DNA from: Candidatus Eisenbacteria bacterium
GTDB lineage: Bacteria > Orphanbacterota > Orphanbacteria > Orphanbacterales > Orphanbacteraceae
Direction: 5' to 3'
DNA: 64,000 nt
Assembly: GCA_016867715.1 (NCBI GenBank)
Contig: VGIW01000004.1
Span: forward strand, 21,527-85,526
Shown: piece by piece, positions 9,803-19,589 of the stretch
Position numbering within the stretch: the first letter of the stretch is position 1
How the letters are laid out: every line of letters begins with the position of its first letter
The notes under the pieces: model-generated
What the model was told of the DNA's origin: nothing
Database searches by the model: none
The model's input: only the letters and a program-made list of their open reading frames with translations
Position numbers and translations under genes: made by a program

Positions 9803-12800
9803 ATGAGGAACACCAAGCTCATGACCTTGGCTGCGCTGGTCGTGGGGCTCTCTCTCGTGGCGGCCGTTTCGGCGATGGCCGCGATCGAGAAGACCCCGCG
9901 TTCCCCCGAAGCCTTGCGACACCCGAGCGGCGAGATCTTCTCGGCGAACGGGGACGTAATCTACACGAAAGAGGGCGCGCGGTCGGACACCACGTGGATC
10001 ACAGCCCACGACGACACCCGGTGTGACGACAACCTGGGCACCCCGGCTGACGGCGGCCAGGGGAACAGTGCCCCCGGCTATGCCACGTGGTGCTGGGAAC
10101 GCGGCTACCTGGGCGGCGGCCTGTACGACTCGTGCGCGTCGACGACCTTGATGCCGAATCCCGGGTGCTTCACCCACTACGACGTCTACACGCTTCTCGT
10201 GAACCAGTGGCACCTCGACACGCTGGACCGATACAACCCGGCGGTCGAGGAATCCACCCCCTGGTGCGGCGAGTGGGGCGACACGCTCGTCTGGGAGAAC
10301 CCGTACGGATACGGCCCGCAGTACAACTACAGCATGATCCTGAACCTCGGCCGCCCGGGGACGACCGGCTTCAACTCCGGAACCGGCTTCACGATCGGCG
10401 GCATCCACATGTACGACGTGGAGATCGCGTACGACTACTGCTACCTGGAATACGCGGTCAGCAACAACGAGACCTTGGCGACCTGGTTCGAGCTGGACCG
10501 CTACAACGGGACGTCGAACCCGGAGCCGCCGATTCAGTGCCCGGGGACCGGTCTCGGCCGGTACGGATGCGCGCAGTACGAGAGCTTCCAGGTGATCGGT
10601 CCGAGCGTGAACAACACGTCGACCAACCTGCTCGTTCGTTGGCGCTTCGCCTCGGACAGCGCGTGGGACGATGAGGACGCGAACGGCGGCGTCTGGACGG
10701 ACGGCGCGTGGCGCATCGACCACATCTACGCGGGCGGCAAGTCGGGCGGCCATTACCCGAACGGCGGCGGGGTGGAGACGTTCGAGGCCGGATTCGGCCC
10801 CGAGTGGTCCACGCCGAGCCTTCCGCAGGCGCAGCTTGGCGGCTTCTGGAGCGGCGGCAAGTGGGTCAACGGGACCCCGGTCGTCTGCGACTGGTGGCAT
10901 CTCGAGCTGAACCCGGACTACTCGAACTTCGGCAACACCTGCGAGTACACGAACACCTGGATGTGGGTAGCGGACGACCAGGCCTTCACCCAGAACCAGG
11001 AAGACGGCTACCACTACCGGCTCGTCACGCCCGTGTTCGAGAGCGGTCCGAACAACCCGTTCTACGATCCGGATCCTCCGGGACCGGGGTCCGAGAACCG
11101 GTGGACCGGCGTCGTGGTCGAGTTTGACGAGTACCTTTGCATCAAGGACATCGTCGGCGACGTGACCGACACGCAGTGCCGGGTCTACAACTCGAGCATC
11201 AACCGCTGGAGCCAGTGGGAGGGCGACAACTACGTGATCGTCGGCGGTTGCCAGTTCTGGAACATCAACACGTTCGACGAGTGGACCCAGTACCTCGGCC
11301 CGGATATCGACTCGGTCCAGTTCTCCTGGGAGTTCCTGGATCGGTGCGATTACAACGCCTCGTCCGAGCTTCCCTGCATGGGGCAGCACCGGAAGGCGAC
11401 CTACCTCATCGACAACGTGAGCATCGGCGTGTTCGAGCAGCGCGGGACGCAGTGGGCGCAGGGGCAGACCGAGCGCTTCGCCGACACGTTCGCGCGCGAC
11501 GTCGCGATGCACCCGATGTTCAAGGAGAACTGGGAGCTCTTCCCGACCGACGTCTGGGAGCAGGAAGACTCGATGACCATCCAGGTCCGCGACATCGACG
11601 GGGTCATGGGCGGTCCTCCGCCCCAGAACTCCGGCGTGCGGATTCACTGGCGGATCTCGACGACCTGCGGGACGACCTGGGACAAGGAGCCCGGCCGTCC
11701 GCAGGGCGCGACCTACTTCCCGGCGGCCAACTGGAACTCGAAGGTGATGAACTTCTCGGTTCCGGACGACGAAGACGCGCAGGGGACCAAGGCCGAGTTC
11801 AACGGCGTGTACTCCACGATCATCACGATCGCGGACAACGCGACGTACCTCGGCGCCGGGGCGACCCTGTGGCCCGAAGGGACGATGATCGAGTACTACT
11901 TCACGGCGCTGGACAGCTTGGGCACCCGGGATACGGTTCCGAACCGGAACGCGATTCGCCGGAACGATCTCCGGCTCGTCGAGACGACCGTGGGCAAGCA
12001 GCACGATCGCCGGCTCCCGTGGCCGTTCGACGTGAGGGTGCTACCGTGCCCGACCTCGAAAGACCCGCTCCCCTCGGGCCAGAACCATCCGGTTCTCCTG
12101 GTCGACGGGTACGGCCGGACCGCGTACGACATCTCGACCGACCCGAACTTCTCGCAGTCCGGAGTCACCTCGTTCCCGTTAGTGCATCAGATCTTCGAGG
12201 AGTCGCTGAAGCGCCTCGGCGTTCAGTACGACTTCTACCGCCAGGGCTACGGCGTCAGCCGGGGGAACGCCCCGATCTACTCGCAGCCCTTCCACAAGGA
12301 CAGCTACGGCGGCGTGATCAACCACATCGGCGCGATGGCGCGGCGCTACAAGACTGTGATCTGGTTCTTCGGCACGTTCAGCAACGAGAGAACGGTCGTG
12401 GACTCGTCGCAGCTCGAGATCGCCACGTACCTCGACATCGCAGGCGTGAACTTCCCCGACTCGGCCAACATCTGGGTACTCGGGGAAAACCTCTGCGAGG
12501 ATAACGAGCTGACCGACCCGGCTTGGACGAGAAGCGGCAACCAGACGACCAACGGCGCCTTCTTCTGGAAGACGCTTTGCGGTCTGACGGAGAAGGCCGG
12601 AGGCTGCACGGACCAGGCGGGTCACGGCGGCCCCGGAGAGGCGTACCGCTACTACCTCGTGGGCCAGGCGGGCACCTGCCTCGCGGGAATCACAAAGGCT
12701 CAAGGGTATTGGGACTGCCCGATCCGTGGGCACCCCGACGATGAGGCCACCACCGCAGCCGCGACCGCGCTCATCAAGTACCATGATGATCTCGGCGCGG

Positions 12801-13303
12801 GCAAGTTCGCCGCGTCGTTCAGGCGTCATGCGAACGGAAGCAAGGCGATCCTGTCGTTCGTCTCCCTCGAGCACTTCACGAGCGCGCAAGAACGCGACTG
12901 CGTGGTGCAGGCCGTTCTCGGACGCGCCGGAGACGGCATTGGCGACAACCTGCAGTTCAACACCGGCATCCCGACGCCGCGCGCGAACTGCACGATCAAC
13001 GTCGACGTGCCGGACGGTGTTCCGTCGATCTTCGCCCTCAGGCAGAACGTTCCGAACCCGTTCAACCCGATCACGACGATCTACTTCGATCTGCCGAAGC
13101 AGACGAAGACGACGCTTCGGGTGTACGACATCGCGGGCCGCGAGGTCCGCACGCTCGTGGACGGCGTTCTGAACGAAGGGCCGCACGAGGCGACATGGAA
13201 CGGGAAGGACAACTCCGGACGCGACGCGGCGAGCGGCGTGTACTTCTACCGCCTCGACGCGGAGAAGGACACGGCCACGCGGAAGATGGTGCTGCTCCGG
13301 TAA
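9803..13303 (+). CDS. Large secreted protein with C-terminal FlgD-like T9SS sorting domain
   Basis: 1166 residues. The ATG at 9803 follows GGAGGG and begins a clear signal peptide (MRNTKLMTLAALVVGLSL ending SAMAA). The body is rich in Trp, Tyr, Asn and Asp, as in surface adhesive or enzyme proteins of the FCB group. Residues ~765-900 (PVLLVDGYGRTAYDIS ... YKTVIWFFGTFS ... NIWVLGENLCED) look like an alpha/beta GATase- or ThuA-like domain; this is inference. The last ~90 residues carry NVPNPFNPITTIYFDLP, GREVRTLVDG and SGVYFYRLDA ending in KMVLLR, the FlgD-Ig-like sorting module. Probably exported through the outer membrane; function not recognised. Confidence 0.8.
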   Translation: MRNTKLMTLAALVVGLSLVAAVSAMAAIEKTPRSPEALRHPSGEIFSANGDVIYTKEGARSDTTWITAHDDTRCDDNLGTPADGGQGNSAPGYATWCWERGYLGGGLYDSCASTTLMPNPGCFTHYDVYTLLVNQWHLDTLDRYNPAVEESTPWCGEWGDTLVWENPYGYGPQYNYSMILNLGRPGTTGFNSGTGFTIGGIHMYDVEIAYDYCYLEYAVSNNETLATWFELDRYNGTSNPEPPIQCPGTGLGRYGCAQYESFQVIGPSVNNTSTNLLVRWRFASDSAWDDEDANGGVWTDGAWRIDHIYAGGKSGGHYPNGGGVETFEAGFGPEWSTPSLPQAQLGGFWSGGKWVNGTPVVCDWWHLELNPDYSNFGNTCEYTNTWMWVADDQAFTQNQEDGYHYRLVTPVFESGPNNPFYDPDPPGPGSENRWTGVVVEFDEYLCIKDIVGDVTDTQCRVYNSSINRWSQWEGDNYVIVGGCQFWNINTFDEWTQYLGPDIDSVQFSWEFLDRCDYNASSELPCMGQHRKATYLIDNVSIGVFEQRGTQWAQGQTERFADTFARDVAMHPMFKENWELFPTDVWEQEDSMTIQVRDIDGVMGGPPPQNSGVRIHWRISTTCGTTWDKEPGRPQGATYFPAANWNSKVMNFSVPDDEDAQGTKAEFNGVYSTIITIADNATYLGAGATLWPEGTMIEYYFTALDSLGTRDTVPNRNAIRRNDLRLVETTVGKQHDRRLPWPFDVRVLPCPTSKDPLPSGQNHPVLLVDGYGRTAYDISTDPNFSQSGVTSFPLVHQIFEESLKRLGVQYDFYRQGYGVSRGNAPIYSQPFHKDSYGGVINHIGAMARRYKTVIWFFGTFSNERTVVDSSQLEIATYLDIAGVNFPDSANIWVLGENLCEDNELTDPAWTRSGNQTTNGAFFWKTLCGLTEKAGGCTDQAGHGGPGEAYRYYLVGQAGTCLAGITKAQGYWDCPIRGHPDDEATTAAATALIKYHDDLGAGKFAASFRRHANGSKAILSFVSLEHFTSAQERDCVVQAVLGRAGDGIGDNLQFNTGIPTPRANCTINVDVPDGVPSIFALRQNVPNPFNPITTIYFDLPKQTKTTLRVYDIAGREVRTLVDGVLNEGPHEATWNGKDNSGRDAASGVYFYRLDAEKDTATRKMVLLR

Positions 13304-13332
13304 TCTAGCCGGGCGGTTACCGCTTCGAACCG

Positions 13333-13367
13333 GATCGCCGGGGCTTCGGCCCCGGCGATCTTGTTTG
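13333..13367 (+). terminator. Intrinsic terminator after the 9803 gene
   Basis: Perfect 11-bp stem, 13333-13343 pairing with 13350-13360, capped by CTTCGG and followed by TTGTTTG. It lies 30 bases after the stop codon. Confidence 0.88.
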
Positions 13368-13442
13368 TGCGCGCGAGTCGCCGGCTCACGCCATCGCCTC
13401 TCCTCGCGCAGGTTCAAAGCGCCTAGGAACACGGCATTTGGG

Positions 13443-13472
13443 TTGACACCCGAGGAAGCCGTTTGGTATAGT
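13443..13472 (+). promoter_or_regulatory. Sigma-70 promoter of the 13549 lipoprotein gene
   Basis: TTGACA (13443-13448), 18-bp spacer, TATAGT (13467-13472). It agrees with the 9434 promoter at about 28 of 35 positions, including the whole GTTTGGTATA block and the TCGCG discriminator. Confidence 0.87.
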
Positions 13473-13548
13473 CGCGTGGCGACGCTGAGGAGGCGAATGC
13501 GACTTAACCCCGGACTCTGTAAGAACTTACATGATCGGAGTGCTCCGC

Positions 13549-15873
13549 ATGATCCAGAGGCGAGTTTTCAAAGGGACGGTTCTTCTTCTTCTTGCCGCGA
13601 CCGCATATCTTCTCCATGCCGGCTGCGAGGGGATCGAGATCCCGGAGCCCGACAAGAACAAAGAGCCGGAGACCGAGATCACACGATCCCCCGTGGATAG
13701 CAGCGGAGCCTTCTACCGAGTGCACCTCTTCTGGAAGGGCTTCGACTCGGACGGGGTGATCCAAGGTTTCGAGTACGCCGTGGGAGACACGTTGCGCCTC
13801 GAATCGTGGGTCTTCACCAATCGCACCGATTCCCTCTTCGTGTTCAACACCGCCACCGAGCAATCCCAGGTTCAGCGCCGCTATCACCGTTTCTTCGTCC
13901 GCGCGGTCGACAACGAGGGGAAGGAAGACCCGAGTCCGGCGACGGTCGATTTCTTCGCGGAGACGCAAGCGCAGCCGCGCTCCATCCTGACCGCTGAGAC
14001 GGTCAACCGCGTCGCCGTCAAGAACTCGGTCGCCTTCGTGGCCGCGGGCGCGAACGGCCTCGACGTGTTCGCGATCGGCGATCCGGGCAACATCCGCCGG
14101 ATCGGGCGGGCGTTCACCGGAGGAAGCGCGACCGATTGCGTGCTCGACGGCGACTACGTCTATCTCGCAGACGGCCCAGCGGGCGTGACGATCCTCGATG
14201 TTTCCGATCCTTCCTCGCCCCGGATCGCCGCGCGATACCCGACGCTCGGGCGCGCCGCTCGCGCCTTGGCGTTCCGGGACCCGTACCTCTTCATCGCGGA
14301 CGGAACGAACGGCATCCTGGTCCTCGACATGAGCGTTCCGGAGGATCCGGTTCTCTTCGCGCGCTACCGCCCGCGCCCGAGCCCCGTGTTCTCCGGCGTG
14401 GCGCTCCACGACGACCTCGTCTTCTGCGTGGCGGGAATGCAAGGTCTCTCCGTTCTCCGCTTCCGTCCCCATGAGGAGAGCCTCATCTTGCTCCCGCTCC
14501 CCGAAGCGGATCCCGGCGCATTCCGTACCTTCGATCCGTTCAACGCGGTGTTCCCGGAAGAAGGGCGCGCGTACATCGGCGAGGGGGGAGCCGGGGTTCT
14601 CCTTCTTCAAGTGAACGCCGACGGATCGGTCTCCGAGAGGAAGCGCGTGACGCTCCGGGGCGGGAACGCCGGGCACATGCTGAAGAAGGACGGGCGTCTG
14701 TATGTCTCCAACGGGTTCAACGGGGTCTGTGTGCTCGACGTGACGAACCCGGATGACCCGGTCCTCGTGAACCACGTCGGGTATTCCGGGAACGTGACAG
14801 GGATCGCTTTCGCGGGGGACGACACGCTGGTCGTTTGCAACGGCGACCGGGGGATCGCGCTCCTCGACGTTTCCGATCCGAGCGCGCTCGACCGGATCCC
14901 GACCGCGTCCGTCGTTCTCTGTCCGCAAAGCCCGGCCGAGGGGGAGACGCTGCTCGCATACTCCTCCGCGAAGTTCTGCTGGAGCGGCGTTTCGCCGGGC
15001 GGGCAGGTCGTGGCGTATCGCTATCAGCTTCAAGGGATCAACAGCCGGCCGGTCCTCGTTCCGCCCGAATCGACCACGGTCTTCTATCAGGACCTTCCGC
15101 CGGAGGCGCTGTACGTCTTCTCCGTCGAGACGAAGGACGAGACCGGGCTTTGGAGCGCGAGCGGGGGGACGGCGGAACGCCGCTTCACGGTCAACTTCGA
15201 CCCCGAAACGACCCTGGACAGCATCTGGGTGACCGGCCCGTTCACGGACGCGGGCCCGATCCCTCTGACCGCAGTCGACACCTTGCTTCCCGATTCGACA
15301 TATGTTCACTTCACCTGGAGCCACACAGACAGGGACACGGTTCGGGGCGACCGGGTCGTCGGCTCCTGGTGGAGCGTCAGCGGCGTGCAGGTGTCGGCCG
15401 AGAGCCTCGAGGGGGTGCTCCTTCTTCGCGACGTGGCGGGCCCCCTGATCTCCTCCGTGAGCAGCTACGTTCTCGAGGTCGGGGGGATCGATTCGTACGA
15501 CCGGCGCGAGAGCCGCGGGGCGAAGTTCCCCTTCCAAATCAACTATCCGCCGGATGTCCGGTTCCTCTACCCGGAGGTGAACCAGACAGTGATTACTCGG
15601 GACAGCGTGACGGTCCGTTTCCAGGGAATCGACCGCGACGGCCCGCCGCACCAGATGATCTACGAGTACAAGTTCCGGACGGCCGACAACGAGTTCCTCG
15701 CCGACGATCGCAATCTCTCCGGTCTCTACGGAACCGACGAGGGGGTCATGCAGATCCGGCTGCCGACCTTCGGCAAGAGAGGGCGAGTCGTTCTCGATGT
15801 TCTGCCGGTCGATCGCGCCGGAAGGGGAAAGACCGGACCACAGAGGACGCTGCAGTTCTTCGTGAACTACTAG
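13549..15873 (+). CDS. LVIVD-repeat exported (lipo)protein
   Basis: 774 residues from the ATG at 13549, chosen because CGGAG lies 8 bases upstream; an in-frame ATG at 13531 has no ribosome site. The N-terminus is a signal sequence with a Cys at the end (LLHAGC), a non-ideal lipobox. Residues ~35-140 form an Ig/FN3-like domain (FWKGFDSDGVIQGFEYAVGD; FFVRAVDNEGKEDPSPA) also present in the next gene product. Residues ~155-445 contain LVIVD repeats (LDVFAIGDPGNIRRIG; VTILDVSDPSSPRIA; GVCVLDVTNPDDPVLV), which form a beta-propeller. FN3-like segments follow. Probably cell-surface; the ligand is unknown. Confidence 0.78.
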   Translation: MIQRRVFKGTVLLLLAATAYLLHAGCEGIEIPEPDKNKEPETEITRSPVDSSGAFYRVHLFWKGFDSDGVIQGFEYAVGDTLRLESWVFTNRTDSLFVFNTATEQSQVQRRYHRFFVRAVDNEGKEDPSPATVDFFAETQAQPRSILTAETVNRVAVKNSVAFVAAGANGLDVFAIGDPGNIRRIGRAFTGGSATDCVLDGDYVYLADGPAGVTILDVSDPSSPRIAARYPTLGRAARALAFRDPYLFIADGTNGILVLDMSVPEDPVLFARYRPRPSPVFSGVALHDDLVFCVAGMQGLSVLRFRPHEESLILLPLPEADPGAFRTFDPFNAVFPEEGRAYIGEGGAGVLLLQVNADGSVSERKRVTLRGGNAGHMLKKDGRLYVSNGFNGVCVLDVTNPDDPVLVNHVGYSGNVTGIAFAGDDTLVVCNGDRGIALLDVSDPSALDRIPTASVVLCPQSPAEGETLLAYSSAKFCWSGVSPGGQVVAYRYQLQGINSRPVLVPPESTTVFYQDLPPEALYVFSVETKDETGLWSASGGTAERRFTVNFDPETTLDSIWVTGPFTDAGPIPLTAVDTLLPDSTYVHFTWSHTDRDTVRGDRVVGSWWSVSGVQVSAESLEGVLLLRDVAGPLISSVSSYVLEVGGIDSYDRRESRGAKFPFQINYPPDVRFLYPEVNQTVITRDSVTVRFQGIDRDGPPHQMIYEYKFRTADNEFLADDRNLSGLYGTDEGVMQIRLPTFGKRGRVVLDVLPVDRAGRGKTGPQRTLQFFVNY

Positions 15874-15896
15874 CCCAGAGAACGGGGGTTCTTCCC

Positions 15897-17945
15897 ATGC
15901 AAGCGGTTCGCATCACGATGCAAACGATCGTGCTTTTCGCGTTGCTCCTCGTGGGAAGCGCGTGCGACGAGGTTTCAACGGCGCCGGACACGAATGTTCC
16001 TCCGACCACCAGGATCTCCGGGGGACCGGAACCCTTCAGCCAATCGGTCTATCTCGTGAAGCTGAATTGGTATGGCGAGGACGTGGACGGCTGGGTCGAT
16101 TCCTTCGAGTACGCGTGGAACGACACGGCCGAGTGGTTCTCCACGATTCTCAAAGATTCGACGTTTGTCGTGGCGAGCGATACGTGCTGCATCTTCGACA
16201 CGCTTCTCACAGCGTTGGGGCAAGATTCGATCGTCGAACGGTTCTTCCGCTACCATACGTTCTTCGTCCGGGCGGTGGACAACCGAGGAGCGAGGGACCC
16301 GAGCCCGGCGTATCTGACGTTCAACTCCACCACGGTCGCTCCGGTCAGCCGCATCACTCGAGGCCCCCAGATGAACGCGACAAGCGGGCGCGCGGTCGGC
16401 ATCCATTGGGAGGGCGCCGACCCGGACGCTCCGAACAACGCCGTCGCCGCCTATGAGTACTTCCACGTGACCAAGGGGGTTCTCCGAGAGAGATACGGAT
16501 ACGTGGACGCCGTCGGGATGACGCGGAGGATCTGGAATCAGCTCGGGTGGATTCGCGTCGGAGCCGACACGACGAGCGTCGTTCTCCGAAACCTGCAGAC
16601 CGGCTTCGGCCCGGGTGGGGCGAACCGCCACTTCTTCTTCGTTCGTTCGATCGACGAGGCCGGAGCAGTCGAACAGATCCCGGTTCGCGGGATAAACTAC
16701 AGGGAGTGGGGCGCGGCCGACTCCACGACCGGCCTCGTGCTCATTCGATCGAACGTGATGGGAGCGGCCAGCACGGGGAGCCGCCACGTCGGCCAGATCT
16801 TCGAGGGGACGCGCGTCTTCTTCTCCTGGAGGGCCAACCTCGGGAGCTACGACGGGGTGCCGACCGGCTACAGTCACGCGTACGACCAGCCGCTCTGGAC
16901 GCCGTGGGACCTCTCGGACACGCGTTTCCCGCGCGAGGGGAGCTTCATCCCCCTCCGCGGTCCCCATACGTTCTTCGCGAGGGTGCGCGATGAGGCCGGA
17001 GAGATCGTGTCCGCCGCCTTCCCCTTCGAGGTGTTCGCCGGCCCGAGGAATCTGGACACCACATCGGTCCTCTTGCTCAGCAACTTCCACATCGAGAGCG
17101 CCAACGGGGATTTCTACCCGCAACCGGAGAAATACGAGCGTTTCTGGAGCGACTCGCTCCTCGCCAACTTCAACCACGACTTCTACGACGCCCGAACGTT
17201 GCGGATCAACGAGCCGCCGATTCGTCTGATGAGCCGCTCGACGACGATCATCGTCCCGACGGACGACTGGGAGGGGGGAGCCGGCCAGACCCCGATCGTG
17301 GCGTTGTGGCACGATCAGCGCACCAACCCGCTCTGGTCCTACGTGGACGCCGGAGGAAACCTCCTCATCTGCGGGTTCAATCCGGACTGGAACTTCCTCC
17401 CGGACAACGACTATCTCGACACCGGGTTCGTGCCCCAGCCCGACCCGTGCTTCTGGGTTTCGAGCCCGAAGAGCTGCGGACCGCTCATTTGGTATCATCC
17501 GTTGCTCGCGGATTCGCTCCCTCATCCCATGTACGAGTATTGCGCGGTCGAGACCACGTGGCTCGACGAGACGGCGGACTTCTTGTGGGGAGCGAAAGCG
17601 TTGGTCAGCGGGCTCCCCGACCTCCAAGTGGACAGCTTGCGCTCGAAGAACTTCACGAACAACCTCTCCCCGGGAATCAAGAGAGGGCTCTGGAACTGCC
17701 AGCGGATCACCTACCGGAAGGACATGGGCGTGATCCCGCTCTATGGGTATAGCAGGACTGCGCGCCCGCTGTCGTTGGAGCCGACATCGAACAAGCAGGC
17801 GGTGGCGATTTACGTCCCGTCGGACGGGGTCCGAGGCGACGTCGTCTACATGGGAATGTCGGAGTATTTCTTTAAGCCTGCACAAACCAGGGAGATGATC
17901 GAGACCCTGTTGACGACGTATCTGAAGGAGACGATGCGGGACTAG
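15897..17945 (+). CDS. Lipoprotein with duplicated FN3-like domains and GATase-like region
   Basis: 682 residues from the ATG at 15897 behind a G-rich ribosome site, 23 bases after the preceding stop, so probably one operon. The signal ends in LLVGSAC, a plausible lipobox. The N-terminal domain (LNWYGEDVDGWVDSFEYAWND; FFVRAVDNRGARDPSPA) is clearly related to that of the upstream protein. A second copy follows (VGIHWEGADPD ...). From about residue 385, TSVLLLSNFHIESANGDF ... TTIIVPTDDWEGG ... WSYVDAGGNLLICGFNPDW resembles a GATase/ThuA-like fold, by inference. No catalytic residues can be assigned. Probably a surface lipoprotein partner of its neighbour. Confidence 0.74.
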   Translation: MQAVRITMQTIVLFALLLVGSACDEVSTAPDTNVPPTTRISGGPEPFSQSVYLVKLNWYGEDVDGWVDSFEYAWNDTAEWFSTILKDSTFVVASDTCCIFDTLLTALGQDSIVERFFRYHTFFVRAVDNRGARDPSPAYLTFNSTTVAPVSRITRGPQMNATSGRAVGIHWEGADPDAPNNAVAAYEYFHVTKGVLRERYGYVDAVGMTRRIWNQLGWIRVGADTTSVVLRNLQTGFGPGGANRHFFFVRSIDEAGAVEQIPVRGINYREWGAADSTTGLVLIRSNVMGAASTGSRHVGQIFEGTRVFFSWRANLGSYDGVPTGYSHAYDQPLWTPWDLSDTRFPREGSFIPLRGPHTFFARVRDEAGEIVSAAFPFEVFAGPRNLDTTSVLLLSNFHIESANGDFYPQPEKYERFWSDSLLANFNHDFYDARTLRINEPPIRLMSRSTTIIVPTDDWEGGAGQTPIVALWHDQRTNPLWSYVDAGGNLLICGFNPDWNFLPDNDYLDTGFVPQPDPCFWVSSPKSCGPLIWYHPLLADSLPHPMYEYCAVETTWLDETADFLWGAKALVSGLPDLQVDSLRSKNFTNNLSPGIKRGLWNCQRITYRKDMGVIPLYGYSRTARPLSLEPTSNKQAVAIYVPSDGVRGDVVYMGMSEYFFKPAQTREMIETLLTTYLKETMRD

Positions 17946-18057
17946 CTCGAGCGATCGGCTGGCGCCCGCTCTTCGTCCACGGATTCTCACAGCGTGTTCC
18001 CGGCTCGGCCGTCCGGCCGCGGTCCGCGCGGAGGAAGCGGGCGCGTATCACGGCCTT

Positions 18058-18067
18058 GTGCTAGAAT
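18058..18067 (+). promoter_or_regulatory. Possible extended -10 promoter before the 18159 gene
   Basis: TGC directly followed by TAGAAT (18062-18067) makes an extended -10. No recognisable -35 is present. It lies about 90 bases upstream of the chosen start codon. Confidence 0.4.
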
Positions 18068-18158
18068 ACCCTGGATCTGTTCGCAGGAGGGGCTGGAAGG
18101 CTATGTGTCTACGCGGATTCCTATTGCTTGGCGAAAGGCGCGGAAGGCGGGCGCCTCG

Positions 18159-19589
18159 ATGAGCGGCGGCCGGTCCTCTTCGCGTCTCTTGCTTCCGATC
18201 GTGGCTCTCGTCCTGCTCGCGGGGAGAAGCGATTCCTCGGAGCCGGTGGTGCGAACTCCTCCGATCCGTTTCACCGCTCATCCGAGCGATCGCCAGGTGG
18301 TTCTGGAGTGGAACCATCCGGCCGATTCCGTGATCACGAACCTCGTGGTCGTCGACACGAGCTGGGGAGGAACCGCCGTCTTTAAGATCCTCGGCGATTT
18401 CCTCGGCGAATGCGACATGGACATCCGTTTCCGAACGACCAATTCCGCGGATCCGTTCACCGACCCTCTCGTGGACACGGTCTTCTTTCAGAACGTGAAC
18501 CCGATGCGGCCCAACTACTGGACCGGAACGGCGGCTCCCTACGCCGGCGGCAAACCCGAGATCTGCGAGGACCACAACATCCAGCTGATCGCTCTGGCCG
18601 GCGATCTCCTCACCGAAAACGGAAACGGGTCGGGCGCGCCTCTCGCCTTCGAGTGGCGCGACATCCCCGATGTCGACACGCTGTTGGTTCCCGCAGGTTT
18701 CCGGGCGGGCGTCGATTCGATCCCGGTCACGAAGGGAGTCTGGGTCGGCTTTCAGCCGGGCTCGGTGAACCAGGGGGATATCTGCGCCGTGGCGGCAAGG
18801 TCTCGGGACATCCAGCTCGCCTGGGATTATGCCCTAACCGGTGAGGCGGAAGCCCGGCGCGTCTCCTCCTCGGATCCTGGAGAAAAGGAGCTCACGATCT
18901 GCCGCCCCGGCCATGTGGTGCCTTTCCGGTTCGGGCTGTCGGTCACGATCGCGGCGGACACGGCCGAGAGCGGGGAAATCCTGGCGAACGTCCCCTCGGG
19001 GGGCGACACCCTCGGGTTGATTTCCGCGCTCTGGAGGAAGGTTGACGGATATAGGATCTATCGGAGCGAAATCACGAACCCGATGCGGTTCGTGCAGCTT
19101 CGCGAGCTCAAGTTCTGCGATCCGCGCGATGCCGACGTTCTTTCCTCGGATCCCGTCCGCTACACGGACCGCGAGGGAGTCCACAACGGCTTCCCGTACG
19201 TCTACTACGTGACGGCCTTCGACACGCTGACGCACCAGGAGAGCACCGACTCGCTCCGAAGCGCGCGGGTCTTCCCGCAAACGGCCGCGACCGAGGATCT
19301 CTCGAAGATCTCGGTCGTCCCCAACCCGTACAAGCGGAACGCCGCGTGGGAAGAAGGGTCGGAGCGGATCCAATTCACCAACCTACCCGAGAGGGCCACG
19401 TTGAAGGTGTTCACCGTCGGCGGGGATCTCGTGCGCGAATGGCGACATGAGGATCTCGAGGGAGGGGGCAACTCCGACTGGGACATGCGAAACGCGGACG
19501 GCGATCTCGTCGTGAGCGGCGTGTATGTGTACCACGTGAAGTCGGCCGGTGGGGGGGAGAAGGTCGGCAAGTTCATTATCGTTCGTTAG
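18159..19589 (+). CDS. Exported protein with divergent C-terminal sorting module
   Basis: 476 residues from the ATG at 18159, which begins SGGRSSSRLLLPIVALVLLAG, a signal peptide. An upstream in-frame GTG at 18105 behind AGGAGG would add 18 basic residues and cannot be excluded. After the signal comes an FN3-like segment (PPIRFTAHPSDRQVVLEWNH). The middle has the DGYRIYRSEITN pattern of FN3 domains in secreted FCB proteins. The C-terminus (VVPNPYKRNAAWEEGSERI, FTNLPERATLKVFTVGGDLV, SGVYVYHVKSAGGG, KFIIVR) is a divergent form of the FlgD-like sorting domain. Specific function not recognised. Confidence 0.72.
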   Translation: MSGGRSSSRLLLPIVALVLLAGRSDSSEPVVRTPPIRFTAHPSDRQVVLEWNHPADSVITNLVVVDTSWGGTAVFKILGDFLGECDMDIRFRTTNSADPFTDPLVDTVFFQNVNPMRPNYWTGTAAPYAGGKPEICEDHNIQLIALAGDLLTENGNGSGAPLAFEWRDIPDVDTLLVPAGFRAGVDSIPVTKGVWVGFQPGSVNQGDICAVAARSRDIQLAWDYALTGEAEARRVSSSDPGEKELTICRPGHVVPFRFGLSVTIAADTAESGEILANVPSGGDTLGLISALWRKVDGYRIYRSEITNPMRFVQLRELKFCDPRDADVLSSDPVRYTDREGVHNGFPYVYYVTAFDTLTHQESTDSLRSARVFPQTAATEDLSKISVVPNPYKRNAAWEEGSERIQFTNLPERATLKVFTVGGDLVREWRHEDLEGGGNSDWDMRNADGDLVVSGVYVYHVKSAGGGEKVGKFIIVR

